Below are positions 36,333 through 45,756 of a stretch of DNA of 64,000 nucleotides, piece by piece (the first letter of the stretch is position 1; every line of letters begins with the position of its first letter). A model generated the notes under the pieces. It saw only the letters and a list, made by a program, of their open reading frames with translations, was not told the DNA's origin and searched no databases. This DNA is from Psychrobacter sp. UBA3962 (GTDB taxonomy: Bacteria; Pseudomonadota; Gammaproteobacteria; Pseudomonadales; Moraxellaceae): NCBI RefSeq assembly GCF_002385225.1, contig NZ_DGDC01000023.1, forward strand, positions 19,760 to 83,759. The letters run 5' to 3'. Both the position numbers and the translations under genes were made by a program.

Positions 36333-36500
36333 AACTTTCCTAGAAATTATATAGACTCATTTAAGCAACGATAATAAAGCATTAAAATAGCATACTAAAG
36401 CTAGATTTTATATTATTTCCCTACTCTAACCTTAACAACAAATGAAATAGCTGACCGAATAAATGGTCAACAAAACTGATTTAACCACCCTGGATTATTT

Positions 36501-37697
36501 ATGATACCCCTTGATTTTTGTTTACCTGACAATATTACCGCAGAACAGTTCTTAGCTGAGTACTGGCAAAAAAAACCGCTGCTTATCAAGCAAGGCTTAC
36601 CTCAATTAAAAGATATGTTTGAACCAGAAGATATCTTGGGATTAAGTCTGGATGAGGCCGCCACCTCTCGGCTGATTACCCAAAATAAAACCGAAACTGG
36701 CGAGCAGTGGCAATTACAACAAAGCCCGTTAACCGAAGAGATGTTCGCTAATTTGCCTGAGCAGTGGACCGTATTGGTTCAGAACTTAGAGCAATGGTCG
36801 CCTGAACTCGGTCAGCTATGGAATGCCTTTAACTTTATTCCGCAGTGGCAACGAGATGACATCATGGTGTCTTATGCCCCCAAAGGCGGCTCTGTGGGCA
36901 AGCATTACGACGAGTATGATGTGTTTTTAGCACAAGGCTTTGGCCACAGACGTTGGCAACTTGGCAAATATTGCAATGAAAACACCGAATTTATTGAAAA
37001 TCAGCCTATTCGTATTTTCGATGATATGGGAGAGGTAATTTTTGATGAGGTATTGGAGCCCGGTGATGTACTGTATGTCCCGCCTAAGCTTTCTCATTAT
37101 GGTGTGGCACAAGATGATTGCTTAACCTTCTCTTTTGGCTTTAGACGCCCAAATTTAATGCAAGTTTTAGACAGCTTAGTCGATGCAGCAACCAGTGAAC
37201 CTTCACTGTTTACGCCACTACTATTAGATCAGCCCTTACAAGCCCCCGGAAAGCTGAATCAACACAGTATCTCACAGATAAAACAGCAACTGCTTGAACT
37301 ACTGCAGTCCGATCAAGGTGAGGCTCTGGTCGCAGAAGCTGTCAGTGAAGTGGTCAGTAAACGCCAGTATGAGCTTTTAGTCCCCGAAGATAGCCTTGAG
37401 GCAGAAGAATTACAACAAGCCTTATCAGAGGGAGCCATAATAAGAACCGATTACAGCAGCCGCCTAATTTATACTGAAGTTGATGATCAGCTAATAGTTT
37501 ATGCTAACGGTCAGCCTTTAGCCGATATTAGTGACTCTGAAGCAGAGCTGTTAAAGCGCCTAGCAGATGCTGACAGCCTAACCTACGAAGATTTTTTAGC
37601 AGCGAAACTATCTACTGAGACTGTTATGAGCTGGCTTGAGAACAGTTGGGTTTGGTTAGACTTTGGATCAGAGCTTGAGTCAGACTTCGAAAGTTAA
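36501..37697 (+). CDS. roxA: Ribosomal protein L16 arginine hydroxylase (RoxA/YcfD family, JmjC cupin)
   Basis: Fe(II)/2-oxoglutarate dioxygenase that hydroxylates an arginine of ribosomal protein L16. The 398-residue length equals that family. The metal triad is HYDEYDVF (His and Asp, near residues 139-141) and the second His in PPKLSHYGVA near residue 198. N-terminal AEYWQKKPLLIKQGLPQL is typical of the family, and a winged-helix-like C-terminal domain follows from about residue 260. TGGA lies before the ATG. The following small acidic-protein gene may be cotranscribed. Family is secure; the substrate is by homology. Confidence 0.93.
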   Translation: MIPLDFCLPDNITAEQFLAEYWQKKPLLIKQGLPQLKDMFEPEDILGLSLDEAATSRLITQNKTETGEQWQLQQSPLTEEMFANLPEQWTVLVQNLEQWSPELGQLWNAFNFIPQWQRDDIMVSYAPKGGSVGKHYDEYDVFLAQGFGHRRWQLGKYCNENTEFIENQPIRIFDDMGEVIFDEVLEPGDVLYVPPKLSHYGVAQDDCLTFSFGFRRPNLMQVLDSLVDAATSEPSLFTPLLLDQPLQAPGKLNQHSISQIKQQLLELLQSDQGEALVAEAVSEVVSKRQYELLVPEDSLEAEELQQALSEGAIIRTDYSSRLIYTEVDDQLIVYANGQPLADISDSEAELLKRLADADSLTYEDFLAAKLSTETVMSWLENSWVWLDFGSELESDFES

Positions 37698-37917
37698 GCG
37701 CTATATTTACATTAGCGACATATTTTAGGGTCCATTCAGGGATTTATTAACGTCACCTCTTTATTAGTTTACATTTGTACACACACTTTACTTTATTTGC
37801 TTTTATAATGAAATGGTGAGTAATCAATCATGCACTTTGATATTGGGTTATTGGGTTAATAAGCTATTAGCCTATTTTCACAATAATACAGGGAGTGCTC
37901 TAATAAGGAGAATTACC

Positions 37918-38088
37918 ATGTCAGATGATAATACAGTCAATAAAACTACGAAAATGGCCCGTAATGATATTAATCAGGATCATTTAGACAAAAAAGATCA
38001 GCAACGTACCAATGATTGCGCCTTAGACATGATGCAAGGTATGCACGAGCATGAAGAACACGACTCTAATGATCAAGATAGTAAATAA
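37918..38088 (+). CDS. Small acidic protein of unknown function
   Basis: A 56-residue hydrophilic protein rich in Asp, Asn, His and Glu (MQGMHEHEEHDSNDQDSK at the end). It starts at ATG 37918, where AAGGAG stands seven bases upstream; the ORF runs further up to 37813, but that part has no ribosome site. The His/Glu/Asp cluster could bind metal. A strong terminator follows at 38118, which supports a real transcript. I do not recognise the family. Confidence 0.65.
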   Translation: MSDDNTVNKTTKMARNDINQDHLDKKDQQRTNDCALDMMQGMHEHEEHDSNDQDSK

Positions 38089-38117
38089 TACGGCAATTAT
38101 TAAATAAGTATAAAGAT

Positions 38118-38147
38118 AAAAAAAGACGCTTTAAGCGTCTTTTTTTA
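38118..38147. terminator. Bidirectional terminator before fabI
   Basis: AAAAAAAGACGC pairs with GCGTCTTTTTTT over a five-base loop. It separates the small acidic-protein gene from the convergent fabI. Confidence 0.95.
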
Positions 38148-38184
38148 TGGGGTAATGATTTACCAATAATGGCAGTAAACTTAT

Positions 38185-38994
38185 TTATTGTTGCTCATCT
38201 AGATGCAGTAATTGCTCACTAATTCCTACGGTATTAAATCCTGCATCGACAAATAAAATTTCACCAGTAATGCCTGAAGCCCAAGGCGACAATAAGAATA
38301 AAGCCGCATTTCCTACTTCCATTTGGTCTACGTTTCGCTGTAGTGGCGCAATCTTAGCATTCACATCTAACATTCTACGAAATGACTTAATACCACTGGC
38401 CGCTAAAGTACGAATTGGGCCTGCAGAAATGGCATTGACTCTGATGCCTTCACCCCCTAACGAGGTTGCTAAATAGCGAACGCTGGCTTCTAGGCTAGCC
38501 TTGGCCATACCCATCACATTATAATTCGGAATAACAGCCGTGCTGCCTTGGTAAGTCAATGTTAACAAAGAGCCTTGACGCTTTGCCAATAATTCACGTG
38601 AGGCACGCGCTAAGGCCACAAAGCTATAGGCTGAAATATCATGAGCAATGGCGCTGCCTTCTCTGCTTGTCACCTCAGTAAAGTCACCATTTAACTCTTC
38701 AGCAGGAGCAAATCCGATAGCATGTACTACCCCATCAATGCCCTCGGACCAATGCTCGGCAACCGCTGCGAAGCAGGCTTCAATCTCACTATCAGAAGCC
38801 ACGTCACACGGCAAAATCATATCTGCTGCAAACTGTTCAGCGGCCATCTCTACCCGCTTTTTCATCTTGTCATTGGGGTAGGTCAAAATCAATGATGCCC
38901 CTTCCCTGTGTAATGCCTCTGCAATTGCCCAAGCAATGGATAGCTTACTGGCAATACCTGTCACTACGAAACGTTTACCTTGTAATAATTTCAC
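38185..38994 (-). CDS. fabI: Enoyl-ACP reductase, NADH-dependent
   Basis: Last step of the fatty-acid elongation cycle, reducing trans-2-enoyl-ACP. It belongs to the SDR superfamily: GKRFVVTGIASKLSIAWAIAEAL near the N-terminus, and the catalytic YSFVALAR and YNVMGMAKASLEASVRYLA (Tyr and Lys separated by six residues). GTG 38994 is the chosen start: AGGGAG lies seven bases upstream, and the resulting 269 residues match the family; a longer ORF to 39066 adds an unrelated N-terminus. It is the triclosan-sensitive type by sequence. It stands divergent to folE. Confidence 0.94.
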   Translation of the reverse strand: MKLLQGKRFVVTGIASKLSIAWAIAEALHREGASLILTYPNDKMKKRVEMAAEQFAADMILPCDVASDSEIEACFAAVAEHWSEGIDGVVHAIGFAPAEELNGDFTEVTSREGSAIAHDISAYSFVALARASRELLAKRQGSLLTLTYQGSTAVIPNYNVMGMAKASLEASVRYLATSLGGEGIRVNAISAGPIRTLAASGIKSFRRMLDVNAKIAPLQRNVDQMEVGNAALFLLSPWASGITGEILFVDAGFNTVGISEQLLHLDEQQ

Positions 38995-39227
38995 GAACCA
39001 CTCCCTTATTTTAATTTTAAGTTGGCTTAGCCCAGATCTTTTTGAGGGGCATTTTTTTGAATTCAATGACTACAATAGAATAATAATACAAAAATCTAGA
39101 GTTAGATGGCATTATGAGATTTTTTTGTGCCAAACTGAGAAATACTCAGCTATTTTTTGACAAAGACCTTTACAATTTATTTGTAGCCGTTAAGCTATAG
39201 CATTCTTCTAATTTGCTACTAATAACT

Positions 39228-39833
39228 ATGTGTGATTCTAATTCAAACGCTTCAAATTCAAATCTAGATCCTAGACTACCCAGTCCTGATCTTTACGCTA
39301 AATTAATTGCTTCAACTGGTGAGGATTTAAACCGTCCTGGCTTAGTTGATACGCCCACTCGTGCCGCAAAAGCATTCGGTTATTTAACTCAAGGTTATCA
39401 TCAAACCCTGGAAGAAGTCACCAATAATGCTGTATTTCCGACCGATAATCCAGAATTGGTTCTTATTCACAATATTGAGTTCTACTCGCTCTGTGAACAT
39501 CACTTACTACCCTTCCATGGCGTGGCTCATGTGGGCTATTTACCAGACGGCAAAGTCATCGGTCTGTCTAAAGTTGCCCGTATCATTGATATGTATGCCC
39601 GCCGCTTACAAATTCAAGAGAATTTAAGCAAACAAGTTGCTGATGCTATCATGGAAGTGACTAACTGCCGTGGTGTTGCTGTGGTAATGGATGCCTCTCA
39701 TATGTGTATGATGATGCGTGGTGTTAACAAACAACTCTCTAGCACACGTACAACCGCTATGCTTGGTGAGTTTAAGACTGACATTCAGGCCCGTAATGAA
39801 TTTCTTGCAGCGGTTCCTGCCTCAAAAATCTAA
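39228..39833 (+). CDS. folE: GTP cyclohydrolase I
   Basis: First step of tetrahydrofolate (and pterin) synthesis, converting GTP to dihydroneopterin triphosphate with Zn2+. The Zn ligands are in FYSLCEHHLLPFHGVAHVGY (Cys and His) and the later Cys of DASHMCMMMRGV. 201 residues fit the family. I start it at ATG 39228 (MCDSNSNAS); a TTG at 39213 is also in frame. Neither has a strong ribosome site. It is divergent from fabI with about 230 bases between. Confidence 0.95.
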   Translation: MCDSNSNASNSNLDPRLPSPDLYAKLIASTGEDLNRPGLVDTPTRAAKAFGYLTQGYHQTLEEVTNNAVFPTDNPELVLIHNIEFYSLCEHHLLPFHGVAHVGYLPDGKVIGLSKVARIIDMYARRLQIQENLSKQVADAIMEVTNCRGVAVVMDASHMCMMMRGVNKQLSSTRTTAMLGEFKTDIQARNEFLAAVPASKI

Positions 39834-39879
39834 CTGCTTTAGTTATTGATTTTCATAAAATCCGCTTAATTTCATTAAA

Positions 39880-41574
39880 TTAGCCAAAGTCTTTACTTCG
39901 CACACTCGTATCGATAAGCAGTTTTGAATACGGGTGCTGCGAAGCTTCGAATAATTTTTCGGTTGCGGCAAACTCCACACACTCCCCCGCTTTAAGCACC
40001 ATTATATTGTGGCACAAAGCTTGTACCACATTTAAATCATGGCTGATAAAAATGTAGCTAATTTGGTACTGCTGCTGAATATCTCGAAGTAACTGTACCA
40101 CCTCAACTTGGGTACTACTGTCTAAGGCTGAGGTAGGCTCGTCAAGAATAATAACCTTAGGCCGCATAATCAGCGCCCTAGCCAAAGCCACCCGTTGACG
40201 TTGTCCGCCTGACAACTCATGGGGATAACGATAAGCAAAACTGTGCGGTAAGTTTACTGTGCCTAGTGCCTCTAAAACTGCCTGCTCTCGCTGTGTCTTG
40301 CTCTCTCCTCTTATCAACAGCCCTTCTTCGACGATTTGCATTACATTAAATCTGGGATTGATGCTCGCAAACGGATCTTGAAACACCATTTGAATGTTGG
40401 AGCGAAATTGACGTAGTTCTTTTCTGCTTAGGCTATTTATATCTACGTTATCAATAATAATGTCACCGCTTACTTTGGCCTGCTGACCCAATAACCTAGC
40501 AAGAGCCAAAGCAATGGTAGTTTTGCCAGAACCTGACTCTCCGACAATCCCTAATGACGTGCCTTGGTTAAGATCAAAACTTAAGTCTTTGACTGCAGGC
40601 ATCCACTGACTTACCCCGCCCAGAAGTGACTTTTTCTGTGGGAAGTCAACGGACAGCTGTTTTACCACAACAACTGCAGAGGTGTCTTCACTGGCATTAA
40701 TTTTAAGCGGAGAACCAAAATTCTGACTGATTAACAATTTAGTATAAGCCGTTTGGGGGTTATGAAATAGCGTGTGGCTGTCTCCGCGCTCAATCACTTC
40801 CCCTTGCTGCATTACAATTATTTTATCGCTATAGCGGCGTACTAAGTTTAAATCATGGCTGATTAGCAACATTGCCATTCCATTTTGCTGCTTTAAGCGA
40901 TTCAATAACTCTAAGATTTCATGTTGTAGGCTAACATCTAATGCCGTAGTAGGCTCGTCAGCAATAAGCACTTCTGGGTTTTGTGCCAACGCCATGGCAA
41001 TCATCACCCGTTGGCGCTGGCCACCTGATAGTTCATGCGGATAGCGGTTTAGCTTAGATCCAGGGTCTTTGATATTGACGTCATTTAATAACTCAATAAT
41101 GCGCGGCTTAATTTCAGACTTTGGCGTGCCGGCCATACGCAAGCTTTCAGCAATTTGCTTGCCTACGGTGTGTAAGGGGTTCAGCGCCGTCATAGGCTCT
41201 TGAAACACCATCGCAATTTTTGTACCGCGTGCCGCTTTCAGCTGTTTATCGCGGACGGCCTGCTTTTTCATGGATTGATTTGAGTTTTGACTGATAGGCA
41301 GTAAGCCTATAGATTGCAGCTCGACTTGAGCCTCAACCTGCAAATCTTGTGGCAACAATCCGAGTAACGCCAAGCTAGATAACGACTTACCTGATCCCGA
41401 TTCACCCACAATAGCCAGCGTTTCACCCCGGTTGATCTGATAAGACAAATCATGAACTAAAGTATCTTGATCAGTATAAATACTAAGACCATTGACCGTT
41501 AATACTGGGGTTGACAATACCTCTGGGGGGCGAGCTAAGTCCTCAGATTGAGTATTATTTAACGTATCAAGCAT
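39880..41574 (-). CDS. yejF: YejF-like double ABC ATPase (peptide/microcin transport)
   Basis: A 564-residue protein of two fused nucleotide-binding domains for an oligopeptide-type importer. The first half has GESGSGKSLSSLALLG, LSGGQRQRVMIAMALAQ and LIADEPTTALD; the second GESGSGKTTIALALARLL, LSGGQRQRVALARALIM and IILDEPTSALD. Both ATP sites look intact. The permease and binding-protein genes (yejABE-like) normally adjacent are absent; dusB is upstream on the same strand by 85 bases. GAGAG precedes the ATG. It may pair with permeases elsewhere. Confidence 0.9.
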   Translation of the reverse strand: MLDTLNNTQSEDLARPPEVLSTPVLTVNGLSIYTDQDTLVHDLSYQINRGETLAIVGESGSGKSLSSLALLGLLPQDLQVEAQVELQSIGLLPISQNSNQSMKKQAVRDKQLKAARGTKIAMVFQEPMTALNPLHTVGKQIAESLRMAGTPKSEIKPRIIELLNDVNIKDPGSKLNRYPHELSGGQRQRVMIAMALAQNPEVLIADEPTTALDVSLQHEILELLNRLKQQNGMAMLLISHDLNLVRRYSDKIIVMQQGEVIERGDSHTLFHNPQTAYTKLLISQNFGSPLKINASEDTSAVVVVKQLSVDFPQKKSLLGGVSQWMPAVKDLSFDLNQGTSLGIVGESGSGKTTIALALARLLGQQAKVSGDIIIDNVDINSLSRKELRQFRSNIQMVFQDPFASINPRFNVMQIVEEGLLIRGESKTQREQAVLEALGTVNLPHSFAYRYPHELSGGQRQRVALARALIMRPKVIILDEPTSALDSSTQVEVVQLLRDIQQQYQISYIFISHDLNVVQALCHNIMVLKAGECVEFAATEKLFEASQHPYSKLLIDTSVRSKDFG

Positions 41575-41659
41575 AGAATCACTCTCAAATGAATGGCTTA
41601 GAGTTAATGTAACTCAATTTATCGTATAAACCTAGCCGCACTTAGACTGTATGACTTAA

Positions 41660-42685
41660 TTAAGCCCCTTCTCTAAGCTTCTGAGAAGACAAAAACTTAT
41701 CAACAACTTTATACTGTCCTGCCGTCGTCTCTTCACTATACATCGCTTGTCGAAAAGCGTTCGAGTCTTCAATACCGGAAGTATACCAAGCAATATGTTT
41801 GCGTGAGATGCGGCATCCTGAGTACTCACCATAAAAGGCATACAGCTCCTCAAGATGGGTCAGCACAATTTCTCGTAGCTCATCAATAGTTGGCTCTGGC
41901 AATTTTTTACCTGTTTGCAAATAATGAGCGATATCTCGGAATAACCAAGGCTGACCTTGGGCAGCTCGACCAATCATAATCGCATCGCAGCCCGTTTGCT
42001 CATACACTTCAATTGCTTTCTCTGGGCTATCGATATCGCCATTGGCAATTACTGGAATGCTGACCATTTCTTTGACTTCACGAATCAAGTCGTAGCGTGC
42101 CTTTCCGCCATACTTATCCTCACGAGTACGGCCATGAATGGCAATAGCAGCAATGCCCGCCTCTTCTGCTCTTTTGGCTACTCGCAAGATGTTTTCTTGA
42201 CCATTCTCATAACCCAAACGGGTTTTTAAGGTGACAGGCGCATCGACAGCAGCCACAGTAGCATCAAGCAATCTGGCCACCAACTCTTCATCTTTCAGCA
42301 AGGCTGAGCCTGCCAGCTTACGACATACTTTCTTAGCCGGGCAGCCCATATTGATATCAATAATTTGCGCCCCGTTATTAACTTGATATTGCGCAGCTTC
42401 AGCGATTTTATCCACGTCAGCGCCTGCAATTTGCGCTGAAATTGGCGCAATCTCTCCCTCAAAATTAGCCCGGAACAATGACTTCTTATGGGCATACAAA
42501 GTGGCGTCTGCGGTCATCATTTCGCTGACAGCATGACCTGCCCCAAACGACTTACATAAGCGTCGAAACGGGTTGTCTGTTACCCCAGCCATTGGAGCTA
42601 CCATCAGTCGGTTTTGAATCTCCAACCCACCAATATACAGGGGCTGTAGCAAAGGGTGCGTATCATTTTCGGTAATAAAAGTCAT
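41660..42685 (-). CDS. dusB: tRNA-dihydrouridine synthase B
   Basis: FMN enzyme that reduces uridine in tRNA. The 341-residue protein shows VAPMAGVTDNPFRRLC, the catalytic stretch DINMGCPAKKVCRKLAGSAL, TLKTRLGYE and IAIHGRTREDKYGGKARYD and IANGDIDSPEKA, the FMN-phosphate-binding end. This pattern is DusB type. fis, the usual partner downstream in many gammaproteobacteria, is absent; the ABC ATPase follows instead. The ribosome site is weak. Confidence 0.94.
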   Translation of the reverse strand: MTFITENDTHPLLQPLYIGGLEIQNRLMVAPMAGVTDNPFRRLCKSFGAGHAVSEMMTADATLYAHKKSLFRANFEGEIAPISAQIAGADVDKIAEAAQYQVNNGAQIIDINMGCPAKKVCRKLAGSALLKDEELVARLLDATVAAVDAPVTLKTRLGYENGQENILRVAKRAEEAGIAAIAIHGRTREDKYGGKARYDLIREVKEMVSIPVIANGDIDSPEKAIEVYEQTGCDAIMIGRAAQGQPWLFRDIAHYLQTGKKLPEPTIDELREIVLTHLEELYAFYGEYSGCRISRKHIAWYTSGIEDSNAFRQAMYSEETTAGQYKVVDKFLSSQKLREGA

Positions 42686-42766
42686 TTTTAGGCCATTTAC
42701 AAGCTTAGGAGAATGAGAGTGTCACTTAACTTAATATATCGGGTCACTTAGCGATTTAATGCCCCC

Positions 42767-42802
42767 ATAAAAAAAGAGCTTGCCCTCATTAAGAGCAAGC
42801 TC
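42767..42802 (-). terminator. betT terminator
   Basis: On the minus strand GAGCTTGC and GCAAGCTC close a hairpin, with a CTC/GAG extension inside, followed by T7. It stands 50 bases past the betT stop. It belongs to a repeated unit (see 42774 and 44991). Confidence 0.9.
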
Positions 42803-42850
42803 GTATTGTAAAGACTCAATATTAAAACTCAAGTTTTAAAAGGTTAATCA
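42774..42850. repeat. Direct repeat copy A flanking betT
   Basis: Aligned by eye with copy B (44991-45071): both begin with an A-run and (A/G)GCTTGCC, share CGTATT, TAAAGA-TC and CTCAAGTTT in order, and end near GTT. Matches are about three in four over the non-terminator half. Copy A sits between dusB and the 3' end of betT. Confidence 0.6.
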
Positions 42851-42852
42851 GA

Positions 42853-44898
42853 CTATTTGTCAAACTCGCTACTAGACTCAACCACCAGTCCTTCATCATG
42901 CATCTCCATGCGCCAAGGTAAGCTGTCAGGAGAAACATTCAAGAAGTGTAGGTACTTTTCAAACTGATCAATAATATCATTAATGACCGCGTCCGGCTGA
43001 TAGCCATATAGGTCATAGGTTAGGCCTCCGCGGCGCAGAAAAACCTCAGCACGATAATAATGATGCAGCTGTCCCACCTGGGAACCACTTTGCTCATAGT
43101 AGTCTGGAATATCATGTTCACCCAGTCGCACCTCGTAGCTAAAGTCTACTTCTTCACCGCGCTGTAATTGCAAGATGGCTCGATTATTCACCTCATCAAA
43201 CTCTACCTTAGCCTGCCAGCCAGAGTCCATGAACTTATCAGCGACTTGATGCATCGCTACTTCTACTACCTCTTGAATGTAGCTTAACACCTCGTGGCGT
43301 GTCGGCTGCTTAGTTAGATAATCGATACGCTCTCGCCAAGCACTAGGAGTCAGTAAGTGAGGCGGTAAGCGATTATCCTGCTCCAAACTTTCAGTACGGT
43401 GCTCCTCAATAATCAGAGCTCGCCACATACCGCCCATCGAGATAAGCAAAATAATGGCAAATGGCAGCGCACTAACGATAGCTACTGTTTGTAAAGCGGT
43501 TAAGCCGCCTGCCAGTAATAGTACGGATGCCACTACCCCTTGAATAACTACCCAAAATGTCCGCTGCCATGCCGGCGTAGGACGACCCCCTGAGGCAATA
43601 GAATCAATGACCAATGAGCCAGAGTCTGACGAGGTCACAAAGAAAGTCATGATCAATAACACTGTTAAATACGAAGCGACTTGGGTAAACGGTAAAGCTT
43701 CAAACAGCTTAAATAAAGCAACCGACTTATCGGCTTGTACATCGCCAATCAAGGTATCTAGTCCTTCAACCATGATTAGGTTAAGCGCAGTATCGCCAAA
43801 TACAGCGAACCAGAAGAAGGTGAAGATAACCGGAACAAACAACACCCCTAAGACAAACTGGCGAATGGTACGGCCACGGCTAATATTGGCAATAAACGTG
43901 CCCACGAATGGCGACCAAGCAATGGTCCATGCAAAAATAAACAGCGTCCAGCTCGCAATCCAATCACCATGCACATAGGCTTGCAGGCTAAATGTCCGCT
44001 CAACAATATTACTTAGGTAACTGCCTGTATTCTCCATAAACGCATTTAGGATAAATACACTCGGACCGGCAATAAATACAAACAGCATCAATGCCGTCGC
44101 TAAGATCACGTTAAGCATGGATAGGCGCTTAATCCCCTTATCCATACCTGACAGCACTGACATGAGAGCCGCTAAGGTAATGACTGCAATGGTAATGATC
44201 TGAACACCGGTGCCAATCGGAATCAAATCAGGCATTAGGTAGTTCAAACCTGAGTTGATTTGTGACACAGACAGACCCAACGTCGTTGCCACCCCAAAGA
44301 TTGTGGCCAACAAGGCAATAACATCCACCCCATGACCAATAGGGCCATACACTTTGTCCCCAATCAACGGGAATAAAGTGGAGCGCATAGACAATGGCAA
44401 ACCATGCCTAAAGCCAAAGTAGGCTAGAACAAGACCGGTAAAGGTATAAATCGCCCAGGTATGAAGCCCCCAGTGAAAATAAGCAATCTGCATGGCCTCT
44501 TTGGCAGCAGCAATGGTCTGCGGGGTCGAGTTTGGGGGTTCAGCAAAATGCACTACCGGTTCAGAAACGCCATAAAATAGCAAGGCAATACCGTATCCCG
44601 CTGAAAAAAGCATAGCAAACCATTCACTAAACTTATAATCAGGCTCTGCATGATCAGGGCCAAGTTTGATATTACCGTAGGAGGAAAACGCTAATACTAA
44701 AATAAAGATTAGAAATAGCGCCACCGCTAACATGTAGAACCAACCGAAAGTGGTGGTGGTATAGTTGAGAACTTGATTGAACAGCTCTCCAGCAGCATCA
44801 GGATTTGAAATAGTGCCTACCACTAACAGCACCAGCACAATCACAGCTGGTGCAAATACAGGCATTAAAATTGTAGACCTAGAGGGCTTTTTTAGCAT
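42853..44898 (-). CDS. betT: BCCT-family betaine/choline transporter
   Basis: Twelve-helix inner-membrane transporter of 681 residues for choline, betaine or similar quaternary amines. Family landmarks: YGIALLFYGVSEPVVHFAEP, MQIAYFHWGLHTWAIYTFTGL with the aromatic substrate box, and IAWSPFVGTFIANISRGRTIRQF and FFVTSSDSGSLVIDSI. A soluble C-terminal domain of about 180 residues follows the last helix, as in BetT/BetS proteins regulated by osmolarity. AAGGAAAA precedes the ATG. No betAB genes are adjacent. The gene is bracketed by two related direct repeats that carry terminators. Confidence 0.9.
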   Translation of the reverse strand: MLKKPSRSTILMPVFAPAVIVLVLLVVGTISNPDAAGELFNQVLNYTTTTFGWFYMLAVALFLIFILVLAFSSYGNIKLGPDHAEPDYKFSEWFAMLFSAGYGIALLFYGVSEPVVHFAEPPNSTPQTIAAAKEAMQIAYFHWGLHTWAIYTFTGLVLAYFGFRHGLPLSMRSTLFPLIGDKVYGPIGHGVDVIALLATIFGVATTLGLSVSQINSGLNYLMPDLIPIGTGVQIITIAVITLAALMSVLSGMDKGIKRLSMLNVILATALMLFVFIAGPSVFILNAFMENTGSYLSNIVERTFSLQAYVHGDWIASWTLFIFAWTIAWSPFVGTFIANISRGRTIRQFVLGVLFVPVIFTFFWFAVFGDTALNLIMVEGLDTLIGDVQADKSVALFKLFEALPFTQVASYLTVLLIMTFFVTSSDSGSLVIDSIASGGRPTPAWQRTFWVVIQGVVASVLLLAGGLTALQTVAIVSALPFAIILLISMGGMWRALIIEEHRTESLEQDNRLPPHLLTPSAWRERIDYLTKQPTRHEVLSYIQEVVEVAMHQVADKFMDSGWQAKVEFDEVNNRAILQLQRGEEVDFSYEVRLGEHDIPDYYEQSGSQVGQLHHYYRAEVFLRRGGLTYDLYGYQPDAVINDIIDQFEKYLHFLNVSPDSLPWRMEMHDEGLVVESSSEFDK

Positions 44899-44984
44899 AA
44901 GCTTTATTTTCCTTTTAGTAAATTAATCCTGATGAGATATGAAATTGAAAAAATTATAGCAAGCAGTAATTTCACTTTAACTTA

Positions 44985-45026
44985 AAAATAAAAAAGGGCT
45001 TGCCTTTATTTTTTAAAGACAAACCC
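44985..45026 (-). terminator. HIT-gene terminator
   Basis: On the minus strand GGGTTTGTCTTTA pairs with TAAAGGCAAGCCC (two wobbles), followed by T6 and an AT-rich tract. It is the copy-B counterpart of the betT terminator. Confidence 0.75.
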
Positions 45027-45071
45027 GTATTCTAAAGATTCGTGTTCAAATCTCAAGTTTAAATAAGTTTG
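44991..45071. repeat. Direct repeat copy B flanking betT
   Basis: The partner of copy A at 42774-42850, in the same orientation, between the betT start and the HIT gene stop. It carries the HIT-gene terminator in the same relative position as copy A carries the betT terminator. Confidence 0.6.
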
Positions 45072-45182
45072 ATAATGCAATTGCGCTATTACCCAAACTT
45101 ATTGTTATTCTTCACAAAGTAAGCACAGTGCCTTATATCTCTATTTAGCGCCGTGTCTATTAATCTAGGTATTAAATGAAGT

Positions 45183-45614
45183 TTAAGCCGCTTCGATAGC
45201 TTCTTTCAGCTGCTTGGCTTGTTCCGCTAGCTCAGCCATATCAGCCTGTGTAGTGGCATGCTGGCCCAATTCGTGGAAGTTAGAGGGAATTAGATGTACG
45301 TGGTAGTGAAATACGGTTTGACCCGCCTCAGCCCCATTTAACTGCATCTGAATAATGCCTTCACGTTGAAACACTTTACGCTGCGCCGCCATGACTTTTT
45401 TAGCCGTCATTAATACCGCACTGGCATACTCAGGCTCTAGCTGCGATAGCTCGACTGCTTTTTGTTTTGGAATAACCAACACATGACCTTTGGCCTGAGG
45501 CATAATATCCATAAATGCCAAAGTCTTATCATCTTCATATATTTTATGGCAAGGTAAATCACCCGCTATAATTTTTGCAAAAATATTATCATCTTCATAA
45601 GCTTTTATGGTCAT
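45183..45614 (-). CDS. HIT-domain nucleotide hydrolase
   Basis: A 143-residue protein of the histidine triad superfamily. It has NIFAKIIAGDLPCHKIYED at the N-terminus, KGHVLVIPKQK in the middle and the triad FHYHVHLIPS near residue 100. Such proteins hydrolyse nucleoside phosphoramidates or dinucleotides; the exact substrate cannot be read. AAGGAC precedes the ATG. Its upstream region carries an unusual 19-bp repeat array (45757-45832). Confidence 0.9.
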   Translation of the reverse strand: MTIKAYEDDNIFAKIIAGDLPCHKIYEDDKTLAFMDIMPQAKGHVLVIPKQKAVELSQLEPEYASAVLMTAKKVMAAQRKVFQREGIIQMQLNGAEAGQTVFHYHVHLIPSNFHELGQHATTQADMAELAEQAKQLKEAIEAA

Positions 45615-45756
45615 TTTATAAGTCCTTATATTGTTTTGATTGTTTTTTAACCCAACAAGTAGCCTTGTAAGTTATTAAGCTTAACTTGTTTGCATTTATT
45701 CAACACTAACTAATGACAAGTTGCAACTTTAATTGTCTCAACATTGCCGCATTGCC

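Noticed and set aside
38995..39066. Longer N-terminus of FabI from ATG 39066
   Set aside because: The GTG at 38994 has a perfect AGGGAG site, and the resulting protein has the family length.
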